A stretch of DNA of 64,000 bases from Chryseobacterium indologenes (lineage in GTDB: Bacteria > Bacteroidota > Bacteroidia > Flavobacteriales > Weeksellaceae): contig LAZY01000020.1 in NCBI GenBank assembly GCA_001013295.1, positions 1 to 64,000 on the forward strand, written 5' to 3'. Shown here piece by piece: positions 33,444 through 42,094 of this stretch; position 1 is the stretch's first letter, and the number at the start of each line of letters is the position of its first letter. Position numbers and translations under genes: made by a program. The notes under the pieces were generated by a model. That model worked only from the letters and a program-made list of their open reading frames with translations. It searched no databases and had not been told where the DNA came from.

Positions 33444-33905
33444 TTATTTATCAGCTTTCACAGAATATACAGGAGCCGCTTTTAACCACTGGTATTTCAG
33501 ATTTCGTTCTTTAGTTATAAAACGGTAGCCTTCGAGTTTTTTCAGATAGACATACATGGAATCGCTGTTTTTAATCTTCAGTTTGTAGGGAGACAAAAAC
33601 ATCATCGGCATTTCTACAGCAGAATCTCTTACGGTTTTCAATACTTTTCCGGAACTTACTTTATAGAGAAAAAATGATTTTCCCCGGCCTTTTGAGCTAT
33701 CTGCCAGTTTTACGTCTGAGCTTGCCAGAACCATTTCACTGCCATCAAAGCATTCTTCCCTGTTCATAATATAGGCTTTCCCTTCCTGGCGTTCGTCTGC
33801 AAAAAGGTCATTTTCATAGGTCCCCGGACTCTGGTATTTTTTTTCACAGCTTACCAGAAATATCATACATAAAGCAGGCAGCCCCAGGATAAGTTTTTTT
33901 TTCAT
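33444..33905 (-). CDS. Lipoprotein downstream of tssC, unknown
   Basis: From ATG at 33905 (33917 also possible) this is a 153-residue predicted lipoprotein with signal MKKKLILGLPALCMIFLVSC. The mature part starts EKKYQSPGTYENDLFADERQ. It contains GKAYIMNREECFDGSEMVLA and ends in a basic region. No family is recognised. Bacteroidetes T6SS loci encode a lipoprotein, TssQ, and the position after tssC invites comparison. However, a strong terminator separates the two genes and I see no decisive similarity. It has little space for its own promoter, so read-through or a promoter inside tssC is likely. Confidence 0.6.
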   Translation of the reverse strand: MKKKLILGLPALCMIFLVSCEKKYQSPGTYENDLFADERQEGKAYIMNREECFDGSEMVLASSDVKLADSSKGRGKSFFLYKVSSGKVLKTVRDSAVEMPMMFLSPYKLKIKNSDSMYVYLKKLEGYRFITKERNLKYQWLKAAPVYSVKADK

Positions 33906-33931
33906 ATTCAAATTCATAGATATTGGTAGAA

Positions 33932-33962
33932 AAAAACCGATGTAAAAAATGCATCGGTTTTT
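33932..33962 (-). terminator. Terminator after tssC
   Basis: AAAACCGATG and CATCGGTTTT form a 10-bp stem around a short A/T loop. On the minus strand the hairpin is followed by T-rich sequence, between the tssC stop (33983) and the lipoprotein start. Confidence 0.8.
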
Positions 33963-33982
33963 GATATTTAAAATAAGTATTA

Positions 33983-35344
33983 TTACTCCTGAGTGTATTC
34001 TGCATCCCATTCGTTACCATCATCTCCCTTGTGTCCGTCAAGTTTGATAACGAAACTTTTTGTAGGGAAATAAGGCGTCATACGGATATCCAGCCATACT
34101 CTGTCTTTGTTTACTCTATCCTGCTCGAAACGAACGATCTTGAATTTCTCGATCAATTTGTCCGGACCTTTGATATTGTCTAAGAATGTTACGATCTGTC
34201 TTCTCAAATCGTCTTCATTTTTAGCATTCCAGTTTTCGAAAGCTCTTCTGTTCAGGAAGTCCAGCAATACTTTGGTTACATAGTCGAATACACGAACTAC
34301 GGAATACGTCTGAAGACCGATGTTGTCTCCTGTAAATAAGGTCTTTGCAGAGAAAGCCATAATTTTTCCGTATTCGTTGACCATTGGCACAAGACCCATT
34401 TTTTCCAACTGAGAGATTTCACTTTTCTTCAATTCGAATTTTACGGCGTCTACTTCGTTGATGTTACCATGCTTTTTACCGGCTGCCACCTGAGACATTA
34501 AAGTCTTGTGGATTTTTCCGGCCAATGAAGTGGAAGGAGGAAGTTCTACGTTTTCTTCTTCTCCTACTTCTTCAGCTTTTCCACGTCCTACCAGCCAGTT
34601 ACACGTCATGATCACGTTACTTCTGTGAAGTTCACCTCCGGTAAGGTTTGCAGAATGGAATAAGTCTACTACGTCATCCGGTTTATCAAGGTTGGCGAAG
34701 TCTGTAACCATCATTACTTTGTTCTCGTTACAGATTTTTGCCCATTTCTCTATTACCTTATTAGATCCCAGGTATCCTGGTATTGCAAGGATTGAGTAGT
34801 TATCTCTAAGGTCAAGACGGTCGTAATAGTTTTTGAATTCTTCAGAAATCGCATCAATGAATAAAGGGTTATCCAAATCAGAAACCTGATCCAGACTTGC
34901 ATTCACGATGCTTACATTATCCACTTTATCTAATTCTGTGTTTTTGTAGAATTGAGCTACGGTTCTGTAGTTGGTTTCCAACAGACGAACGGCATCCAGT
35001 GTATTTTTAAGGTTTTTCTTTAAATTCTGATCAGCCTGCTGTGCTTTATTTTTGCACGTATCGGCCATTTTATCTGCAGATTCGTTACCTTCTAAAAGGC
35101 TTACCCAAAGATTGATCTTCTGAAGAAGTTCTTTTCTTTCCTCTGCTTTATTGCCGTCATTAAGGAAAATTTCCTTTCTTGCTTTTCTTGTCGGGTTCAT
35201 ATTGGCAATACCGTCTACAACGGATTCAACAAAGCCAAAACCTCCCATTTTATTGAGCTCTGCAAGCGGATTGCCCTTCGGCTGCCCTGAGTGTTGCTGC
35301 TGTCCCTGCTGCTGGCTTTCCTGTGCCTGTAATTTGCTATCCAT
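33983..35344 (-). CDS. tssC: Type VI secretion contractile sheath large subunit TssC
   Basis: The 453-residue large sheath subunit is of the Bacteroidetes T6SS type. The N-terminus is Gln-rich and flexible. The core contains FIDAISEEFKNYYDRLDLRD and YSILAIPGYLGSNKVIEKWA. NIGLQTYSVVRVFDYVTKVL and a C-terminal DIRMTPYFPTKSFVIKLDG follow, the last being the conserved strand that interlocks with neighbouring TssB/TssC units. With TssB it forms the sheath whose contraction drives the TssD tube and VgrG spike out of the cell. It starts 21 bp after tssB. The rest of the T6SS (TssK, E, F, G, H and the membrane complex) lies outside the window. Confidence 0.93.
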   Translation of the reverse strand: MDSKLQAQESQQQGQQQHSGQPKGNPLAELNKMGGFGFVESVVDGIANMNPTRKARKEIFLNDGNKAEERKELLQKINLWVSLLEGNESADKMADTCKNKAQQADQNLKKNLKNTLDAVRLLETNYRTVAQFYKNTELDKVDNVSIVNASLDQVSDLDNPLFIDAISEEFKNYYDRLDLRDNYSILAIPGYLGSNKVIEKWAKICNENKVMMVTDFANLDKPDDVVDLFHSANLTGGELHRSNVIMTCNWLVGRGKAEEVGEEENVELPPSTSLAGKIHKTLMSQVAAGKKHGNINEVDAVKFELKKSEISQLEKMGLVPMVNEYGKIMAFSAKTLFTGDNIGLQTYSVVRVFDYVTKVLLDFLNRRAFENWNAKNEDDLRRQIVTFLDNIKGPDKLIEKFKIVRFEQDRVNKDRVWLDIRMTPYFPTKSFVIKLDGHKGDDGNEWDAEYTQE

Positions 35345-35365
35345 GATTTAATGTAAAGTCTTTAA

Positions 35366-35812
35366 TTATTTTTCAAGTTCTTGTGCCACTTCTTTCAATA
35401 CTTCTATGAACGCAGCTCTTGTCTGATCGTTCTCCAGCATATTGCGTAGAATTTTATTTGTTTTCAGCTGACGTACAATTTTGTTGTACTGCTCCTGCTC
35501 CATGCTCAATTGCTGCAGATAGTCTGATTTCTGAGTAAGGCTTTTGGGAGTAAAGTCGCCAAGATTTTGAAAACGGAATTCTTCTTCTACCATTCCACCG
35601 TCTTCTGTTTCGTGTTGTACTGCTACAGAAGGCTGAAAATGTCTGAAAACGTCTTCCACTGTTTTTAATCCTGTTACAATTTCAGGGGTGTAAGATTCTT
35701 CTGTTGTAAGCTGGCTTACTATCAGTGATTTATTTTCCTGTATTTCCTGAATAGCTTCATTAGCGTCTACTTTTACTTCGTTTCCGCCAACACCATAATT
35801 AAACATTGCCAT
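35366..35812 (-). CDS. tssB: Type VI secretion contractile sheath small subunit TssB
   Basis: This is the 148-residue small sheath subunit. It has MFNYGVGGNEVKVDANEAIQ at the start. LKTVEDVFRHFQPSVAV and EEFRFQNLGDFTPKSLTQKS follow, the conserved F-x-x-L-x-D-F-x-P core of TssB, and a C-terminal helical part (IVRQLKTNKILRNMLEN). It binds TssC one to one. The gene precedes tssC and is divergent from the kinase-like gene at 36176, with a 363-bp intergenic region between. Confidence 0.93.
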   Translation of the reverse strand: MAMFNYGVGGNEVKVDANEAIQEIQENKSLIVSQLTTEESYTPEIVTGLKTVEDVFRHFQPSVAVQHETEDGGMVEEEFRFQNLGDFTPKSLTQKSDYLQQLSMEQEQYNKIVRQLKTNKILRNMLENDQTRAAFIEVLKEVAQELEK

Positions 35813-36175
35813 ATTATTATTATTTTGAGATTTACTATTTTGGTTTGGATCTGTCTTTTAGTCATTTACTGACGAATCAATTCAATGACCAATCCAAAGT
35901 TTAAATTTAAAAAAAAACTGTAACATACAAAATTTTGATAAAATTTTTATTGCCTTATTTCAATTTATCTATTCTTATTTAACATAAAATCAAAATCTTA
36001 TGATGTCACTAAGCTATGAAAAATAAACAAGATAAATTATAAAAAGATAAAATAAAATCTTTGAGTGTTTTTACGCTTATCCAAAGATCCTCATGCTCTA
36101 AAAACAAGAAATCCTTCGGCGTGATGAAAAATACTGAAAAAATATTCTTTATATTTAAAGAAAGTAAACAGCGGT
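35813..36175. other. Divergent promoter region between tssB and the kinase-like gene
   Basis: No ORF is supported here. On the minus strand AAACTTTG near 35897 resembles a -7 box for tssB. On the plus strand TATATTTA (36150-36157) lies 19 bp before the kinase-like gene. The sequence is very A/T-rich with long A and T runs and no clear operator. Confidence 0.4.
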
Positions 36176-37222
36176 ATGAAAGATGTAAAAATAGCGTTTA
36201 GAAAACCCATATTTCCTGTTTCGGAATCTTTGCAGCAATATCTGGAAAAATATAACAGAACGACTAAAATTCACTTTCTGTATGAAGATCTTCTGAGGTT
36301 CAGCGACAGTGTGAATATTCTGGATAAGGAAGGTAAAGATACTTTGTGGCTTGGGGTATTGTACCCTGAATATGAGTTTAAAGAAATAGAAGCCAACTTA
36401 AATAAAATTTATACCCTCCTCCATTCTGACGGGGATGAAGCTACTTTACCTTATCTGAAGGTGGATACGATCGACTTTTGTACTTTCGGGAATTCTAAAC
36501 CTTTCCGAATTCGGGTAAGAAATATCCTGAACGATAATTATACTAATTTTTATATCAAACAGGCTGATGCTTCCCGCATATATGGACTGGAGCTTGAAGA
36601 CCTGCTTTCTCCCAACCGGATTAATTTTCTGATTTATAAAAACACTTTGATAGAGGAACATATTCTGGGAATTCCCGGAGATGTATTTATTCAGAAGCAT
36701 ATGTCTAACTGTACCGAACTGGAAAAGGCACAGATTTCCAAAGAATTTGTAAAATTCAATGAACGCTGCCTCATTGGTCTTCTCGGTGACATGCGTTCTT
36801 ATAATTACGTTGTGATTCCTATCCATGATTTTGACCAGGTTATTTACAGAATCCGTCCTATTGATTTTGATCAGCAGACTTATGAAGGAAATCTGAAGGT
36901 TTATCTTCCCCAGTATTTCAAAGAAAATAATCAGATGGTCAATATGGTCCTGGAAAAGCTGAAACCGAGCTCTATAGAACAGTACCGAAAGGAGGTGCGT
37001 TCACAAATTGTAAAAAGGGTGACCAGCAGTAAAACCAGATTCGATGAACTGATTTCTATTATGAAAGAAGACAACATTGCCCCGGAAGCCAATGTTACAG
37101 AGCTAAAGACAGCTTTGCGAAAACTCACTTACGATGTCAATTTCAAATATTGTAAAACGATGGGCGACATTCTGGAAACGGGTATTAATTTTGTGCTTCG
37201 AAATTATAAGAAAGCCTATTAA
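36176..37222 (+). CDS. Uncharacterised kinase-fold-like protein divergent from tssBC
   Basis: The 348-residue cytoplasmic protein is of no family I can name. Several motifs occur in the order expected of a protein-kinase-like fold. FYIKQAD near 125-131 resembles the beta3 VAIK lysine. NRINFLIYKNTLIEEHIL near 147-164 could be helix C with its Glu. LLGDMRSYNYVVIP near 202-215 resembles the catalytic loop with an Asp and the metal-binding Asn, and YRIRPIDFDQ near 224-233 resembles the DFG-type metal motif. The usual His of HxD is missing. The N-terminal ~100 residues are unrelated. The C-terminal third is helical (VRSQIVKRVTSSKTRFDELI). The gene has its own terminator and is transcribed away from tssBC. 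A link to T6SS is inferred from position only. Confidence 0.6.
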   Translation: MKDVKIAFRKPIFPVSESLQQYLEKYNRTTKIHFLYEDLLRFSDSVNILDKEGKDTLWLGVLYPEYEFKEIEANLNKIYTLLHSDGDEATLPYLKVDTIDFCTFGNSKPFRIRVRNILNDNYTNFYIKQADASRIYGLELEDLLSPNRINFLIYKNTLIEEHILGIPGDVFIQKHMSNCTELEKAQISKEFVKFNERCLIGLLGDMRSYNYVVIPIHDFDQVIYRIRPIDFDQQTYEGNLKVYLPQYFKENNQMVNMVLEKLKPSSIEQYRKEVRSQIVKRVTSSKTRFDELISIMKEDNIAPEANVTELKTALRKLTYDVNFKYCKTMGDILETGINFVLRNYKKAY

Positions 37223-37227
37223 AAAGA

Positions 37228-37259
37228 GAATCCGCCTCCCATTAAGTTGAGGCGGATTC
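37228..37259. terminator. Bidirectional terminator between the kinase-like and M13 genes
   Basis: GAATCCGCCTC (37228-37238) pairs with GAGGCGGATTC (37249-37259), with A-rich DNA before and T-rich DNA after. It serves the two convergent genes. Confidence 0.88.
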
Positions 37260-37287
37260 TTTCTTTTCTAACAATTCTTTGATAATA

Positions 37288-39384
37288 CTACCAAATTTTT
37301 ATTCTGTCCTGAGGAGCTTTATACATTTTGTCGCCAGGTTTTATGTCAAATGCTTTGATAAATGAGTCCTGGTTCACCAACGGTCCGAATGCTCTGAACA
37401 TTCCCGGAGAGTGTGGATCTGTTTTCACCTGATTGATCATATATTCATTGGTTGCTTTCGTTCTCCAAACGGTTGCCCAGCTCATAAAGAACCTTTGATC
37501 CTGGGTAAATCCGCTGATCTTACCTGGATTTCCTTTGTCTTTCAGGTACATCTGAAGGGCGTCATAAGCTACTGCTACTCCACCAAGGTCACCGATATTC
37601 TCACCACTTGTAAATTTACCATTCACAAAGCTGCCTTTTACCGGCTCATAAGTGCTGTACTGTGCTGCCAGCTGTCCTACTTTTGCATCAAAGTTCTTAC
37701 GGTCAGCCTCTGTCCACCAGTTATTAAGGTTACCATCACCATCGAAACGTGAACCACTGTCATCAAATCCGTGAGAAATCTCGTGGCCGATAACGGCTCC
37801 TATTCCTCCGAAATTCACTGCTGCATCTGCTTTAGGATTGTAGAAAGGAGGCTGAAGAATGGCTGCCGGGAATACGATTTCGTTATTTGAACCGCTATAG
37901 TAAGCATTTACAGTCTGTGGAGACATTCCCCATTCTGTTTTATCAACCGGTTTTCCTACTTTATCCAGGTTTCTCTGATATTGCCAAGCGGCTACATTTT
38001 GTAAGTTGGCATATAATGATCCGCCCTGTTTTGGAGATTCCACTTTCAACTGGCTATAATCTTTCCATTTGTCCGGATAAGCAATTTTCACGGTAAATTT
38101 GGATAGTTTTTCCTGAGCTTTCACTTTGGTTTCAGGAGACATCCAGTCGATACCGGCAATGTGAGATTTAAATGATTTTAAAAGGTAATCAATATAAGTT
38201 TCCATCTGCTGTTTAGCTTCCGGCGTAAAATATTTGTCTACGTAAAGTTTACCAAAAGCTTCTCCAAGAACACCGTTTACAAGCGTAAGTCCTCTTTTGT
38301 TCATTGGACGCTGTTCTTTTTGCCCCTGCAGATCTTTAGCATAAAAATCAAATCTGATCTTCTCAAGGTTTTCATCAAGGTTACTTGCATTACCGTTGAT
38401 CAGGTGATATTTCAGATAATCTTTTAATAATGGAAGATTTTTCTGCGTGATGAACTGATCCATATTCTGGTAGTATTTCAGTTCTCCGATGATCACTCTG
38501 TCTGTGTTAACTCCTGCCTGCTTAAGGTATTTTGCAAGATCAACGTTTTTCACTAAACCGGATAGTTCAGAAACATTTTTAGGGTTATATCTTAAGTTCG
38601 CATCTCTGTTCTGCTCTAATGTCAACAGGTAGTTTGCTAGTTGCTTTTCAAAATCTACTACATTCTGTGCAGCCTGGGTTGAGTTTTTATATCCTAAAAC
38701 ACCGAACAATTGTCCGATATAAGCCTGATATTGTCCTAATGTTTTAGTGTTGGCTTCATTTACTTTCTGATAATAATCTCTTCCTAATCCAAGATCCGGA
38801 CCGCCAAGATATACTGCATTCATTTTAGAATTCTTCATATCAGCACCGGCTCTCCATCCGTAGAAAGAGTTATCACCTAATACGGTAGCTTCTAAAAGGT
38901 ATTTCTGCAGATCATTCAGGTTTTTAATGGCATCAATTTTCGCCAAATCCTTTTTGATAGGTGCTAAGCCTTCCGCATTTCTTTTAGCAGTATCCATAAA
39001 GGAAGCATAAAGATTCTGAATCTTCTGTCCTTCGGAACCTGCAGGATATGTTTCGGTAAGGATTTTGTTTAAAATATCCAATGAAGCATCATCTACATTT
39101 TCTCTCAATGCATTGAAAGATCCCCAATTTGCTTTATCTGAAGGAATCTGAGTCGTCTTCACCCAATTTCCGTTCACATAGCTAAAAAAGTCATCCTGCG
39201 GACGGACACCTGTATCCATATAAGATAGATTGATCCCTTCCTCTTTCACTTCTTCTTTTACCGGCTCCACAGCTACAGCTGCAGTCTCAGTTTTTTTCTC
39301 CGTCCCCGCAGTCTTTGCCGCACCACACGAATTGAGAAATACAATACCCGAAAGGGCAAGTATTCCAATATTTAGCTTTTTCAT
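37288..39384 (-). CDS. M13 family metallopeptidase, lipoprotein form
   Basis: The 698-residue neprilysin-like zinc endopeptidase has a lipoprotein signal (MKKLNIGILALSGIVFLNSC) and a Thr/Glu/Val-rich linker. The M13 N-terminal domain starts at MDTGVRPQDDFFSYVNGNW. The catalytic domain has the zinc motif in GAVIGHEISHGFDDSG and the third ligand Glu in GENIGDLGG. NAYYSGSNNEIVFPAAILQP is the substrate-binding NAYY-type segment, and the C-terminus is APQDRIKIW. It cleaves peptides in the periplasm or at the surface. It is a close paralogue of the next gene upstream, differing mainly in export signal. An exact TATATTTG -7 box lies at 39424-39417. Confidence 0.95.
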   Translation of the reverse strand: MKKLNIGILALSGIVFLNSCGAAKTAGTEKKTETAAVAVEPVKEEVKEEGINLSYMDTGVRPQDDFFSYVNGNWVKTTQIPSDKANWGSFNALRENVDDASLDILNKILTETYPAGSEGQKIQNLYASFMDTAKRNAEGLAPIKKDLAKIDAIKNLNDLQKYLLEATVLGDNSFYGWRAGADMKNSKMNAVYLGGPDLGLGRDYYQKVNEANTKTLGQYQAYIGQLFGVLGYKNSTQAAQNVVDFEKQLANYLLTLEQNRDANLRYNPKNVSELSGLVKNVDLAKYLKQAGVNTDRVIIGELKYYQNMDQFITQKNLPLLKDYLKYHLINGNASNLDENLEKIRFDFYAKDLQGQKEQRPMNKRGLTLVNGVLGEAFGKLYVDKYFTPEAKQQMETYIDYLLKSFKSHIAGIDWMSPETKVKAQEKLSKFTVKIAYPDKWKDYSQLKVESPKQGGSLYANLQNVAAWQYQRNLDKVGKPVDKTEWGMSPQTVNAYYSGSNNEIVFPAAILQPPFYNPKADAAVNFGGIGAVIGHEISHGFDDSGSRFDGDGNLNNWWTEADRKNFDAKVGQLAAQYSTYEPVKGSFVNGKFTSGENIGDLGGVAVAYDALQMYLKDKGNPGKISGFTQDQRFFMSWATVWRTKATNEYMINQVKTDPHSPGMFRAFGPLVNQDSFIKAFDIKPGDKMYKAPQDRIKIW

Positions 39385-39416
39385 TAAAGATAATTTTTGA
39401 TTTTACACAAACTTAT

Positions 39417-39424
39417 CAAATATA
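39417..39424 (-). promoter_or_regulatory. Promoter element of the M13 lipoprotein gene
   Basis: TATATTTG on the minus strand, an exact -7 box, 33 bp before the ATG. The two M13 genes therefore have separate promoters. Confidence 0.5.
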
Positions 39425-39502
39425 CGAACTTTAATGATAAGTGATGAAGGATAATTGATAATTGATGCTGGTATGAGATTTGGGGTTGAGATTTTTATTT
39501 TT

Positions 39503-39567
39503 AGGTTTTGGCTAAAGCCGGATGGAGGTTGATTGATAGGGTAAGCGGGCTAAAGCCTGCTTCTATT
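39503..39567. repeat. Dispersed palindromic repeat, module A, copy 2
   Basis: AGGTTTTGGCTAAAGCCGGATG followed by GCGGGCTAAAGCCTGCTTC and TATTG. It has the same two palindromes and spacing as the copies at 21051 and 63228. Confidence 0.85.
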
Positions 39568-39593
39568 GATGATGAAATGGTGGAGTAATATTG

Positions 39594-39643
39594 ACCACCC
39601 CGTCAAAAATTCTTTGAATTTTTGACACCCCTCCGGAGAAGGG
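39594..39643. repeat. Dispersed palindromic repeat, module B, copy 1
   Basis: ACCACCCC is followed by the perfect hairpin GTCAAAAATTC (39602-39612) / GAATTTTTGAC (39616-39626). ACCCCTCCGGAGAAGGG then forms a second small palindrome. It is near-identical to 63331-63382. Confidence 0.88.
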
Positions 39644-39685
39644 TATGATCGTACATCTTTACCTATTACGATCAAGCCAGGCGCC

Positions 39686-39725
39686 ATCTAATATCTAATA
39701 TCTAATATCTAATATCTAATATCTA
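39686..39725. repeat. Heptanucleotide tandem repeat (ATCTAAT)n
   Basis: Five perfect ATCTAAT units (39686-39720) and a partial sixth. It is one of three different 7-bp tandem repeats in intergenic DNA of this window. Confidence 0.95.
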
Positions 39726-39775
39726 TATCCAGCATATGCCTTCCACTCCCCCAACATCTCTTACCTAAAAAAACA

Positions 39776-39799
39776 AAACCGCCCATTACTGAGCGGTTT
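39776..39799 (-). terminator. Terminator after the second M13 gene
   Basis: On the minus strand AAACCGCTCA-GTAA-TGGGCGGTTT (one G-T pair) is followed by TGTTTTTTT. It is nearly the same terminator as at 63489-63506. Confidence 0.85.
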
Positions 39800-39805
39800 C
39801 TATTT

Positions 39806-41863
39806 TTACCAGATTTTGATTCTGTCTTCCGGAGCTTTGTATAGTTTGTCTCCTTTTTTCACATCAAATGCTTTGTAGAATGCATCAACGTTAATTAACG
39901 GACCGAAACTTCTGAAATATCCAGGAGAGTGCGGGTCAGTTTTCACCTGATTCACCATATATTTTTCGCTTGATAAGGTTCTCCAAACGGTTGCCCAGCT
40001 TAGGAAGAATCTCTGATCCTGAGTGAATCCGCTGATTTTTCCTGGGTTTCCTTTATCTTTAAGATACATCTGAAGCGCATCGTAAGCAATGTTTACTCCT
40101 CCTAAGTCAGCGATGTTTTCACCGTTTGTGAAGGTACCGTTTACGAAAGTTCCTTTTACAGGCTCATATTTGTCATATTGAGAAGCAAGGGCTTTTGTAG
40201 CTTTTTCGAAGTTGGCTTTATCTTCCGGAGTCCACCAGTCAACAAGGTTACCTTCTGCATCAAACTGAGCACCTGAATCATCAAATCCGTGGCTCATTTC
40301 GTGACCGATAACAGCTCCGATACCACCGAAATTTACTGCGGCATCAGCCTGAGGGTTAAAGAATGGCGGCTGAAGGATTGCTGCCGGGAATACGATTTCG
40401 TTGTATACCGGGTTGTAATAAGCATTTACCGTTTGTGGAGTCATTCCCCACTCTGTTTTATCAACCGGTTTTCCGATTTTAGCCAGATCTTTATTGTATT
40501 GCCATTCACCGATATTCTGAAGGTTTTTGTATAGTGTACCTCCTTTAGATTCAGGAATGATCTCCAGTTTTGAATAGTCTTTCCATTTGTCCGGATAAGC
40601 TACCTTCACAGTAAATTTATTCAATTTCTGCATTGCTTTCTCCTTGGTTGTAGATGACATCCACGTTAGATTATTGATGTGAACAGCGAAGCTTTTCTTT
40701 AAGTAATCGATCAGTTCAACCATCTGAGCCTTCGCTTCAGCCGGGAAGTATTTTTCAACATATAGCTTACCGAATGCTTCACCTAGGTTTCTGTTGATTA
40801 CCTCAAAACCTCTCTTGTTCAATGCTCTCTGCTCCTGCTGACCTCTCAGATATTTAGCAAAGAAGTTAAACTTCATATCTCCCAGTTTTTCGCTCAGGTA
40901 AGAAGCACTTCCATTGATCATGTGGAATTTCAGATAATCTTTGATTACAGGAAGATTCTGAGCATTTACCAACTTATCAAAGTTTTTGTAATAGCCTAGT
41001 TCTCCAATGATAATTTTATCTGTATTTACCCCTACTTTTTTAAGGTAAGCAGGAAGATCTACTCCTTTTACCAAAGCAGAAAGCTCAGCCATAGTCTGAG
41101 GGTTATACTGAAGGGTATTATCACGGCTTTGTTCGTTTGTAAGGTAAGTTTTTGCAATACTTTTCTCGTAGTCAACAATACCTTTTGCTGCTGCGTCTGC
41201 ATTTTTGTACCCTAATTCTTTTAGCATAGAAGCTACATATTTCTGATATTCAGCAATAGCCTCTGTATTTTTTTCGTTTACTTTCTGGTAGTAATCTCTT
41301 CCTAATCCAAGAGATGCCTCTCCCAGGTAGACCGCATTCATATTAGAATTCTTCAGGTCTGCATATACTCCCCATCCGTAGAAAGCATTTTCGCCTTCTT
41401 TCGTTACAGAAGCAAGATAGTTCTGAAGGTCAGTCATGTTTTTGATTGCATCAATTTTATTCAGATGATCCTGAATAGGCTTGATTCCGTCAGCATTTCT
41501 CTTCTCCATATTCATGTAAGAAGCATATAAATCCTGGATTTTCTTTCCTTCACTTCCGTCAGCAAATTTATCTTTCAAAAGAGAGTTCAGGATCGTCATG
41601 GAATTGTTATCCGTATCTTCTCCCAGTTTGTTGAAACTTCCCCAAGTAGGCTTATCGGATGGAATTTTAGCCGTTTTCATCCAGGTTCCACTCACATAGT
41701 TATAAAAATCATCCTGCGGACGTACCGAAGTGTCCATCAAGCTAAGGTCTAAACCTTTGTCTGTGTTATTTACTGCTGTTTTAACAGCTTTAGCTTGTGC
41801 GCTCATCGTATTTTGAGTGCAGATCCCTGCTATTAGAAACAAAGAAAGCGTTAGTTTTTTCAT
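39806..41863 (-). CDS. M13 family metallopeptidase, secreted form
   Basis: The 685-residue paralogue of the gene at 37288 has the same domain order. It has a conventional signal peptide (ending NTMSAQAK) instead of a lipobox. The catalytic motif is in GAVIGHEMSHGFDDSG, the third zinc ligand is in GENIADLGG, NAYYNPVYNEIVFPAAILQP is conserved, and the C-terminus is again RIKIW. Catalytic residues are intact in both copies. The different export signals suggest one is membrane-anchored and one soluble. An exact TAAATTTG -7 box lies at 41931-41924. The intergenic space to its sibling is filled with dispersed repeats. Confidence 0.95.
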   Translation of the reverse strand: MKKLTLSLFLIAGICTQNTMSAQAKAVKTAVNNTDKGLDLSLMDTSVRPQDDFYNYVSGTWMKTAKIPSDKPTWGSFNKLGEDTDNNSMTILNSLLKDKFADGSEGKKIQDLYASYMNMEKRNADGIKPIQDHLNKIDAIKNMTDLQNYLASVTKEGENAFYGWGVYADLKNSNMNAVYLGEASLGLGRDYYQKVNEKNTEAIAEYQKYVASMLKELGYKNADAAAKGIVDYEKSIAKTYLTNEQSRDNTLQYNPQTMAELSALVKGVDLPAYLKKVGVNTDKIIIGELGYYKNFDKLVNAQNLPVIKDYLKFHMINGSASYLSEKLGDMKFNFFAKYLRGQQEQRALNKRGFEVINRNLGEAFGKLYVEKYFPAEAKAQMVELIDYLKKSFAVHINNLTWMSSTTKEKAMQKLNKFTVKVAYPDKWKDYSKLEIIPESKGGTLYKNLQNIGEWQYNKDLAKIGKPVDKTEWGMTPQTVNAYYNPVYNEIVFPAAILQPPFFNPQADAAVNFGGIGAVIGHEMSHGFDDSGAQFDAEGNLVDWWTPEDKANFEKATKALASQYDKYEPVKGTFVNGTFTNGENIADLGGVNIAYDALQMYLKDKGNPGKISGFTQDQRFFLSWATVWRTLSSEKYMVNQVKTDPHSPGYFRSFGPLINVDAFYKAFDVKKGDKLYKAPEDRIKIW

Positions 41864-41923
41864 TATGATAACAATTTATATAATAGGTATGATTTATTTC
41901 GTATTTGTTACTTTTTTGTAAAA

Positions 41924-41931
41924 CAAATTTA
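41924..41931 (-). promoter_or_regulatory. Promoter element of the secreted M13 gene
   Basis: TAAATTTG on the minus strand, an exact -7 box, about 60 bp before the ATG at 41863. Confidence 0.45.
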
Positions 41932-42094
41932 AACAAATAACATCAGATTATGATAAGAGTTTATAATTCTGCTAGATTGGAAGCTTGATGATGGAAGTTG
42001 GAAGTTATAAAAATGGTTATTCTAATTAACCAAAAGAAACTTACAGTCTCATTCATCCAACCTCCAGCCTGTTAAACCTAATTCAGATTCCCTA

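Noticed and set aside
33444..33905. Calling the lipoprotein TssQ
   Set aside because: It shares only lipoprotein nature and proximity to tssC; a strong terminator separates the genes and no diagnostic motif was seen.
39681..39725. (ATCTAAT)n and similar arrays considered as a CRISPR array
   Set aside because: Units are 7 bp with no spacers and there are no cas genes in the window.
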